A DNA stretch of 53,383 nucleotides from Bacteroidales bacterium (lineage in GTDB: Bacteria > Bacteroidota > Bacteroidia > Bacteroidales > WCHB1-69): NCBI GenBank assembly GCA_017616775.1, contig JAFZXM010000056.1, positions 1 through 53,383 on the forward strand, in the 5' to 3' direction. The notes under the pieces are model-generated. The model did not search any database. It was not told where the DNA came from and worked only from the letters and a program-made list of their open reading frames with translations. Shown piece by piece: positions 1 to 10,000 of the stretch (positions are counted from its first letter, which is position 1; each line of letters opens with the position of its first letter). Position numbers and translations under genes: made by a program.

Positions 1-614
1 CCCATCAGTTCAAAATTATCCAACACCCATCCATAGGAAATTTGTGTGCCGGTAACATTTCCTTTTTTGATAACAAAACGGAATTGCACTTCTGAATAGG
101 ACACATCGTTGGAAAGGTCGAATATTTCTTCTTTCCACCATGTGTTGGAAGGAACTGTCAGGCTGTCATCTGCATCCCAGATGGCGTAACTGGCGGCGTT
201 GAAACCTGATGTGCCGTAATTGGCGGCATTTCCCTGATAGGATTTAACAGGCAATACCTGCCATTGGGCGCCCACATGGTTCAGGCGGTATTCCACCCTT
301 ACTTCATCGCAGGGGGACACCTTACAAATGTGGTTAAACCGCAAGGTGATGTAGCCGTAGGAGCTGCAGTCATACACCGGAGAGGTAAGCATTACCGAGT
401 CTCCTGTGCTGAACGGCACTTCCGCATATATGGACTTGGTGCCGCTTACGGCTAAATTGTTGGGGTTGTAAGATGTGGTCCATGCTGTGCCGGGAGCGGA
501 AGTGAAAGAGTGGGTGGTCCCGTCAAAATTTTCACTGCCCACCACAACGGCCTGAGCATTTGCCATCTGCAGCAGAACTATCAAACTGCAAAAAAGCATA
601 AAAAATTTTTTCAT
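1..614 (-). CDS. Secreted protein, N-terminal 204 residues (partial)
   Basis: The reverse strand is open from an ATG at 612-614 to the left edge, so the gene is cut by the window. The product starts with a clear signal peptide (MKKFF, a hydrophobic stretch, then MANAQA). A roughly 180-residue beta-sandwich of the MAM/choice-of-anchor J type follows, with blocks such as DSVMLTSP, DEVRVEYRLN and SYGW. These blocks match the first 215 residues of the giant protein encoded divergently from 1016 (DSVMLISP, DEVRFEYRLN, SYGW), so the two are paralogues in this domain. A -7 box lies at 689-696. By analogy the missing part may carry repeats and a T9SS sorting domain, but that is inference. The substrate or ligand is unknown. 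Confidence 0.85.
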   Translation of the reverse strand, partial: MKKFFMLFCSLIVLLQMANAQAVVVGSENFDGTTHSFTSAPGTAWTTSYNPNNLAVSGTKSIYAEVPFSTGDSVMLTSPVYDCSSYGYITLRFNHICKVSPCDEVRVEYRLNHVGAQWQVLPVKSYQGNAANYGTSGFNAASYAIWDADDSLTVPSNTWWKEEIFDLSNDVSYSEVQFRFVIKKGNVTGTQISYGWVLDNFELM

Positions 615-688
615 ATCTTTGATATTTTATTGCGCCTACTCACTTAAGGGCATTTCGGCATACTCCACGCAAAAGTTAAATTGGAACG

Positions 689-696
689 CAAAGATA
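689..696 (-). promoter_or_regulatory. Bacteroidetes -7 box, leftward secreted-protein gene
   Basis: TATCTTTG on the minus strand fits the TAnnTTTG consensus of the Bacteroidetes primary sigma factor. It implies a leader of roughly 70 nt before the ATG at 614. No convincing -33 TTTG is visible. Confidence 0.6.
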
Positions 697-937
697 GCAT
701 TTTTTAGCAATGAAACGCTGTATGTGAAAAATATTTGTAAGTGTTTAATTACAAAAATAATATATTTAATATTTGTATGGCAAATGATTTTTTTGATATG
801 GTTTCTTGAAAAAAAAATGATGAAAAACCTGTTTTTTTATGATACATTTGCTCAATCAGGGAATAAGCAGCGGGCAATTTTTACAGACGTCAATAATAAA
901 TAAAATAAGATAGTGGTATTAATATATGTAAAAGTGT

Positions 938-945
938 TATCTTTG
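938..945 (+). promoter_or_regulatory. Bacteroidetes -7 box, giant protein gene
   Basis: TATCTTTG on the plus strand fits TAnnTTTG. It implies a leader of about 60-65 nt before the ATG at 1016. Confidence 0.6.
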
Positions 946-1015
946 CATAATAAAAACAAAAGAGTAAGTGCGATGGTATAAAATATCATTCTAAACATAT
1001 ATGTTTTAATTAATT

Positions 1016-4000
1016 ATGCAAGAGCGTTCACACTTATATCGTAGTATACAGCAGAGTTTGACGGTTGTATTGGTGCTTATGCTTGGAATATGCCAAAGCA
1101 GGGCGCAAGCGGTATTGGTGTCGGAAGAAGATTTCAGTACGGGTCCGCATATGTTTTCTTCTGTTCCTGCATCCGCATGGCAATGGGGAAATACATCTTT
1201 TATCAGTAATACGGCATATATGTGGGCGGAAGTCCCCGGGTTGAATCAAGATTCGGTGATGTTGATTTCACCCATGTATGATTTAACCCAATATGCCCAC
1301 GTGATGGTGCGGTTCAGGCATATATGCAAGATTTCGCCTATGGATGAAGTCAGATTCGAGTACAGGCTTAACGCCGTGGGAAGTGCAGGCATGTGGAAAA
1401 CCGTACCCTTATCTGCATATCGTGGAACGGCGGCAGATTATCTTTCCGGCTTTAGCGCCGATTCTTATTCCGTATGGATGGTTTCGGATAGTTTGGCCGA
1501 GCCTAACGCCTCTTGGTGGGCGGAAGAATGTTTTGACCTTAGCAATGAGGTTTCGTTTGATCAGGCCCAATTTCGTTTTGTTGTCAAAAAGAAAGAGGTG
1601 CTTGGCACTAACATTTCATACGGATGGTTAATTGATAATTTTCAGGTGTGGGCATCGTCTTTGCCTATACACCATCCTGTAGTACAGTGGGTGCAGCCTC
1701 TGTTAAAAGATACGGTATATTCAACAGGGCCTCATACCATATATGCTAAGATAACAACAGATAACGGATTGGCAACAGACACTCCTTATTTGGTGTATAC
1801 GGCTATAGGTAATCATGTATCAATAACCGATTCCGTCCGTATGGTATCCTATAGCGGGGATTCTTTGTGGAAAGCCGATATTCCTGCATTGCGCGAGGGC
1901 ACTCAAGTAGTGTATTCTGTTACAGGCAGGGATAATACGGGCAATTTCACGCAAGCGGTATCGGGTTATCATATTCAGCATACCAATCCTGTTGCTTCCT
2001 ATGCGGAACAATTGGTGATAGGCGATACCGCCGGTGCCGGCAAAGTGTGGAATGTGCCTGTGGGAGACGGCGAAGGCGCATACCAATGGTGCCGCATGTT
2101 GTATAAATCGCAGGAATTGCCGAAAACGGCATGCGAAATTACCGATATGGCTTTTAAAATATCCCAAGATTATCGTACGCAACCTTTATCAGGGCAAACG
2201 GTTTATTTGGCAATGGTAACAGACACGGTATTATCGTTTGCATCTTATGAAAATCCGTTATTGAAAAATGCCGACTTGGTGTGGACGGATACAATTGCGG
2301 TAATGCATAGTGAAGATTGGCTGGTAATGCACTTAAAGCAAGCTTTTGTATATCAGCCGGGCAAATCTTTGGTGGTGTATTTTGAAAGTCGCAGCCCGCA
2401 TTCCGTGGATTTGAAAGGTATGGAATTTTATGAAGATAGCGATTGCCCGTACACTATGCATATGTGTGCTTATCTTGGAGATAACGCTTCATTTCCTGTA
2501 GCGGGGCAAGGTATGTGGAGCTCCAGACCAAGCATCAGGTTTACCTATAATACCTTAATGTACGGAAATCATTCTGCTGCTTTGGTCCGAATCAATTCAC
2601 CTGTTCAAGACAGTGTTTTGGCGGGCAACCCCGTTCCAGTCATAATTACATTAAGAAACACAGGAAGTGATTTATTGGATTCGGTACAAATAAATTGGAG
2701 TGTTAACGGAGTCGTCAGGGCACCGTATATTTATAAGGCAAAACAACCGTTGCCATGGGATTTTACCGATGTGGTGCAAGTGGGGTCTTATATTCCCGCA
2801 ATGTCTGCTTTCGATACTGTAAAAATATGGCTGTCCATGCCTAACGGACAGCAGGATAATGTTACATCAGACGACACATTGACATCGTATGTCTATGGGT
2901 GCCGGGCACCTTTGTCGGGAATATATAAAATAGGCGAAAATCAATATTTTAGCACTTTGACACAAGCCATAGCTATCAGCAATATGTGCGGTGCTTCAGG
3001 AGACGTAAAATTTTTGCTTTCGGCAGATACTTATTCCGAACCCTTGGATTTGAGTAATTTAGGAAGCAATTACGGACCTTATGGTTTAACCATTACCACC
3101 GATAGCGGTCGAGCCGATTTCCGGCTTGCTCAAACCGTACATATTAACAATGTGCGTAATGTGAGCATCAAAAATATTGATTTTTATATATCCGGAGCTA
3201 CGGCATTAAGGGTAAATGATGCGGAAAATTTGGAGATATATCACTGTGGCATACTGTCGGATACTCTTACTAAACGGGCTGATGTGACAGGTATCAGGCT
3301 GGAAGGATATTTAAAAAATGTGCATCTTGTCGGCAACACCATACAAGGAGGATATGCAGGCATACAATTGGAAGGAATAAGTTCTGACATCAGAGCGGAA
3401 GTGGTGATAGACAGCAATAGTATAGAAAATTTTTATTATTCCGGCATACATCTCACCTATGCCGATGCTCAGGTAAAAGCGAACAGACTGTATTCCAGGG
3501 AATTCTCAAACGGTTCCTCGTTGTTGATGCTTTATGCTTATGATGTCAACGGAAATATAGAAGAAAATAGAATATGGCAGCGAAACCGTTCCTTTGTTTA
3601 TTCTTACGGTATGTATGTATATGGAATGAATGTAAACAACGGCGGAAAAAAAGGCAATATAGTCAATAATGAAATAGCTACATATACCAACGGTGCTTAT
3701 AGCGGCATATATATAACCAATGCGCAATGTTATATTTTACATAATTCCGTCCACGTGGAATCCGCGGGTAGCGGGCGGGCTTTGTATATAGCGGATGCTG
3801 CCGCTAACAATATGGAAATAAGCGGAAACGATTTGGTGTGCACAAACGGTTTTCCCGTTTATATCACCAATATAGCACATATTTCCAATTTGCATATATA
3901 CGGCAACAATTTATATGGTGCCTGTGCCGGTTATGCGGGAGGCATTATAGAACACTTGACGGAATGGTCTGCCATGATGAATGATACCGCCTCGGTGAGT

Positions 4001-7000
4001 GTGCCGCCCTGTTATGCGGATTCCTGTGAAAGTTTGCAGTGGCAAAGTTATAAAAATGCCGGATGTGTTTTTCATTATAACGCGCCTGCGGATATCCAGG
4101 GAAAAGCACGCGGCGCACTGACCTCCATTGGGGCATATGGCGGAGTGGATGTGCCGGAAACGGATGCCATGCTTTATGCCATCGCGGGAATCCGCGAAGG
4201 ACATGTGTACGCATTGGAAGATACGGTGAAAGCAGTATTGGTCAACGGCGGTTCCGGCATATTGGATACAGCGGTGTTAAATTGGGCCGTCAACGGCATA
4301 CAACAAGGTGCGGTTAATTGGACAGGCCGTTTACAATTGCTGGAAAGAGATACCATTATATTGGGTACACTTCAGCATGGTCAGGGAAATTTAAGGGTGT
4401 GTGCCTATCTCACCTCCTTAGGAAACCATCAGGAAGATGCGAACAGGTGCAATGATACCGTAGGCGGCTCTTATTATGAATGTCCGTCGGGAGGAATGTC
4501 CGGCGTTTATGTGATAGGCAACGGCGGTGATTTTGAATCTGTAAGCGAAGCTGTTGAGAATATATCCATGTGTGGCATGAGTGCTGATGTCACTTTAAAT
4601 ATATTACCGGGAACCTATGCGGGCACTGTTCATTTGGAAGGGTCAAAATATTATACCAACGGATATCGGTTGAGGATTACATCATCAACGCAAAATGCCG
4701 ATGATGTGGTGCTTGTTGCCGGAGGTTCTGTAATCAACATGGGACTGTCGGAACATATAGTCTTGGATTATCTTACCGTTGATGGTGGTAACACTTACGG
4801 CATATTCATGAATGACAGTTGCCGGAATATACGGATATCGCATTGCAATGTTAAGTGCAGTGATATTGCCGGCGTTGCCTCAAGTTGTCCGATATATCGC
4901 CCCATAGCAGCAGATTGGGCCGACAGTATAGCCATAGTGCACAATAATATTATCGGAGGCTATTATGGTGTGTATTTTTACGGCAGCAAACAAAACAGCA
5001 CTTACGGCACCCGCATATTTTTTGACAGCAACCATGTGGTTGATCAATATTACTATGCTGCTTATTTTTCTTATTGTCAATTGGCTTCGTGCAATGGCAA
5101 TAGGATAGAGTGCCGTAAGGACAAGGCAGATAACTATTGGTATGGAATCAGAATGAATTATTGTAATATAAAACTGATTAACAATAGTATATCTGTCAAT
5201 AATGCATCTGTTAATTATGCTTACGGAATATATGGCACTTATATCAACACCCATGACAACGTATTAAAAGACAGTGCCCTTATTGCCAACAATGTGATAG
5301 ATTTTCATCCGTGCGGAACTTATGGCACAGCCGTATATTTGAATAATTTCAATGGAGAAATATTGCATAACAGTTTGCACAAAATAAGTTCACAAGGCGG
5401 TAATTATGGCATATATGTGTTCGGGGGCAGTGAAATACTCAGAATAAAAAATAATAATATAGATGGCAATTGGGTGTATTGTATCTATTTGGGCAGACAA
5501 TTCAACATGGTTACGGATGATATAGATGCCAATAATATGCGCAGCGGTAACGGCAGCGTGGTGGGCTATGCAAACGGAGGCTCTCGTACGCTTATTACAT
5601 GGAAAAATATAGTATTAAGCGACAAACATGCTGTGCTTACCCGTCCGCATTATCTGCGGGAACATTATCTGTATTTAAGCGATAGTGTAAATATGGGAGC
5701 ACCGGTGATTGCACAAATGCCATTGGATAAAGACGGAAGGAGCCGGGGAAATTATACTTGCATGGGGGCTTATCATTATTGCGTGCATGCTTGTGATGCC
5801 AATTTAAAGTCTTTTGTGCAGTTGGACTCCGAATATGCGGCCAATACTGTAGTTCCTGTCAAGGTGGTGTTGCATAATAGCGGAAGCAGTACCCTGCATA
5901 ATGTGATTATTCGGTGGAGAATCAATGATATGGAACAAACACCTTATTATTGGCAAGGCTCTTTGTTTTACAATGGCTTGGATACAGTTACCCTGGGTTC
6001 GGTAAATATCCTCCGGGGAGAATACCGCATATCGGCATACACCGCTATGCCGAATAATATGGCAGATATACAAACTGTCAATGATACCGTTGAACAATCA
6101 TTGATGACCTGTAGCGGTGCTTTGGACGGTGTGTACAGTATAGGAAAGGGTAAAGATTTTGATGATATTTCAATAGCGTGGAAAACCCTCTCCCGGTGTG
6201 GTGTAAAAGGTAATGTAACATTGCTGCTGTATGAAGATGCCGATATGGAGAATTTTTCATTTTCTGCCGTATCGGGAACTTCGCCTTCGTGCAGAATAGA
6301 AATCGAATCGGCATATCCGCAATATGTTACGCTTTATTCCCAATCTTCACCGGCGGTGCTGTTGCAGGATGCATGTTATATTTCTTTCCGTCATTTGAAT
6401 ATAGGCAATGCGGAGCAGGGAGTGGTGATAAAATTCGCCGGGGTGTGCAAGTATATCACAATAGACAGTTGTTGTATCTACGGCAAACCTTATTCCGTTA
6501 ATAAAGAAGATAATACCATAGAAGCCGATTTCGCATCCGGCAACAGCAATTCATTACAGAATGTAATCATATCGCATAATTATATTAAAGGCGGGTATGC
6601 CAATATATATTTCAGTTACGCGGCAGGTGTGGGCTCCAATATGAAACACGATTCCGGCAATGAAATAGTTAACAATTATATGACCGACGCTTATTGTTAC
6701 GGGCTCTATTCTTATTATTACAGTTATTATCGCAAGGTAAGCGGTAATACTGTTGTGTCCCGCAATAATGCCGGTCAATATTACGGCATCACCATGTATT
6801 ATTTTAATACATGTGAGCAGCTGAATGCCAATAAAATTCATATTCGGGCAGATGGCAATGCGTATGGAATATATCCTTACGGATATCATAATTACAGCTC
6901 CTCATATGGAGCAAACGAGTCCGACAGAATCACCAATAATGAGGTGATTATACATTCTGCATACGGCGATGCATATGGTATATATATAGATAATAACACC

Positions 7001-10000
7001 AATGCGGATATTTGTCATAATTCGGTATACACACAAGGCAACAATAGTTATGCATTGTATAAATCCATGACGGAGCCGGGCTATACCTGCACGGTAAAAA
7101 ACAATAATTTGGCGGCAAAAAAGAACCATGAATCTGACCCTTCCTGTCATGCTTATGCCATGAGTGTGCTTATTCCTGAATATGCCACCGCCACACATGG
7201 TTGTACCGATTACAACAATTATTATACCTATGGGTCAGAAGAATTGGCTTATATAGGATTGTCCTGTGCAGGATTGCAAGATATGAAAATATATCAGGAT
7301 GTTCATTCTTGCAGTGTTGATCCTTGTTTTTTCAGCGAGGATTCTTGTCTGCAGATGCCTGCATGTGTGCAGGCATCGTGTCCTGTGTCAGACAGCGTAC
7401 GGTTGGATATCAACGGAATGGTGCGGTCGGGAGTTACACGAATGGGCGCCTATGATTATCCCCCCGATACATTAAATATGGCCTTGTTAAAAATAGTTGT
7501 TCCTGCAGCATCAATAGGAGTAAGCATGCATCCGGTACTGCATTATGTGAATGTCGGAAGTGACAGTATCGCTTATTTTACTTGCGATGTGTGGTACAAT
7601 GGTGTTCTTTGTGCAACTTCGCATGTGGTGAATTGTAAAGTTCCTTTTTTGTGTCAAGGTGTGGATACTTTGCCTTCTTTATTGCCCGTTGCAGGGAAAA
7701 ACAGCATTCAAGTGTATATTACATCCGTCAACGGCACAGGCGGAGATGTCATGCAAAATAACGATACCGTCAATATGTCGTTTTATACTTGCACCCGGCC
7801 TATGGGCGGTAATTATACTATAGGAGCCGCCGGTGCCGACTATGCAAATATAGGCGAATTCGCTGCAGCATTGCGTGCCTGTTCGGCGGATACGGATATT
7901 GTGCTTGATATGCAAAACGGCATTTATGATGAAATGATAGATTTCAGAACATGGAATACTTATCTGGGAAATCATCATCTCACTATACAATCTGTCAGCA
8001 GGGATTCTTCCCAAGTAATCATAGGAACGCATGATGGCGCGGTAATCCTTTGCAACAACAGCAATATAGAATTCCGATATATTACTTTACAAGCGGATAT
8101 AGGAGCTGCAGTGCAGATAAACGAAACATGTGCCAATATTGTATTTTATCATTGTCAAATAGTGCATGCGGATACCTCGCCCGTAATAAGTTATGGTATA
8201 TATAAGCCGATAGGCGGAATTGTTAATAACATGTCTGTTATCGCTTGTATGATAAAGGGTGCCCGTTACGGATTGTATTTGTATGGAGGGGTAAGCAATT
8301 CCCGCATGGGTTCCGATATCCGTATAGACAGTAATATATTTTTAAATCAGCGTACATGTGCCGTGTATGTATTTTATGCTTCATCCGTTTCCGTATCGTA
8401 CAACACGCTGATGAATAATTTGCAGGATAGCATATATCAATGGAGCGGTGTTTATGCCAATAGTGCAGACGGCCCTGTTGTAGGCAATTCCGTTTGCCAG
8501 CAAAACGGAAAAATAAATAATGTTACGGGATTTGATTTGAATTATTACGGATATTATCGCACTTCGGACATGCAGTTGGTGGCCAACAATACCATATCCC
8601 TGTGCGGGGCGGAAAATGTATGTGGCATGCATAGCGATTTTTCCCGTAATAAAATCTGTCACAATACTATTAAAGTGGGCCGTGACGACAAAGCCGTTGC
8701 GTTAAAAATAACGAATCATGTGTGGATAGAGGTAAAGAACAATATTTTGGATGCGGGAAAGGGTTGCCCTATTTGGTTGTCAGCACCGGTATTCAGTGAT
8801 TATAACAATTATTATTCAACAGCATGTATAGGTTATCTTTCCATCGTGCACACATCCATGCGCCAATGGCAGCAAAGTGTAAACGGGGATCAACATTCGG
8901 TTCATATACCACCGCAGTATCTGGATACACTATGGCTGGAGTTGGATACCAATGAGGAATATGTATGCGGCTTGTTGCCGGATGTGAGTCACGATAAAAA
9001 GGGACAATTACGGAACGCTTACACCTGTATGGGGGCATATGAGGGCAGAACACCTTCTGTCGCCGCTCATATTTTGGAATGGGTGGATTTTCCCGAATAT
9101 GTTGTCGAAAATCAGTCTGTTCCTGTCAATTTATGTATCGTCAATACGGGAATAGCGGATATTTCCGGCATTAGTATAGGATGGAGCGTGAACGGTATAG
9201 TCCAAACACCATATATCTGGACGGCTAATGTTCCTTTGGGCTCCCATCAGGCAGATACCGTTTCCGTGGGTGTGTTTACAATTACCGGAAGCGGAAATAT
9301 AGAGGTAAATGTATGGATAGACAGTGTCAATAGCATGTCTTATGTCCATAAAGGGAACGATACGCTTAAGGTAAAAACGGAAGTGTGTCCTTTGGCCTGT
9401 TTTGTGGAGCCTTTGGTATGGGATACCGTTTACGGTTTGTCTTTTCCCGTGCATGTGAGAATAATGGAAGGAACGGGAGCTCTTATCAATATGCCTTTTT
9501 TGCATGTGGAAACCTATGTCAACGATAAGTCCGTATGGCAAGAAGATATACCGATGACGCAAGAAAAAGAATATGAGTGGTTTGCCATTATTCCGCAACA
9601 ATGTTATGGGAGCAAGGTGATATTTTCTTTATTGGTAACAGATACGGTAAACAATCATGTGATGTTGCAAGACAGCACCTGTTTGCAATATAGCAGAGGT
9701 GTCGGTGATGTGCAGGCGGGAAATGGCAAGCTCGCCAATCAAACGCTACCGTTCAATACTTGTTATAATTACGGGTGGTCAAGAAGCGTGTATAGTGCGT
9801 GGGAGTTGGATAAAGAAAGCAAAGGAGGCGTTATTTCCAAAATAGCCCTGCAATATGTGGGAGGAGGGTCTGTCAGTAGAAATAATGTCAACTTATATAT
9901 GCTGGCCGTGGATGACACCGTGGAGGTGACATCAAATTACAGACATCCCGTGGTTAACGACGGCGCCACATTGGTATGGAGCGGAAATATTCCGTTCAAT

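Larger units (their letters stand above)
615..1015. other. Divergent intergenic region, 401 bp
   Basis: An AT-rich spacer between the two divergent paralogues. It holds two outward-facing -7 boxes, at 689-696 (-) and 938-945 (+). I see no other gene or repeat. The 94-codon open frame at 619-903 looks like chance: it starts inside the leftward leader and its product has AT-driven composition. Confidence 0.6.

Noticed and set aside
619..903. A 94-codon open frame in the divergent intergenic region
   Set aside because: The product is AT-composition driven, the frame begins within the leader of the leftward gene, and no promoter stands before it on that strand.
2900..9385. Tandem repeats of the giant gene as a CRISPR array or DNA-level satellite
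   Set aside because: The repeat exists only at protein level with units over 1.5 kb and diverged nucleotides. There are no short identical repeats with spacers.
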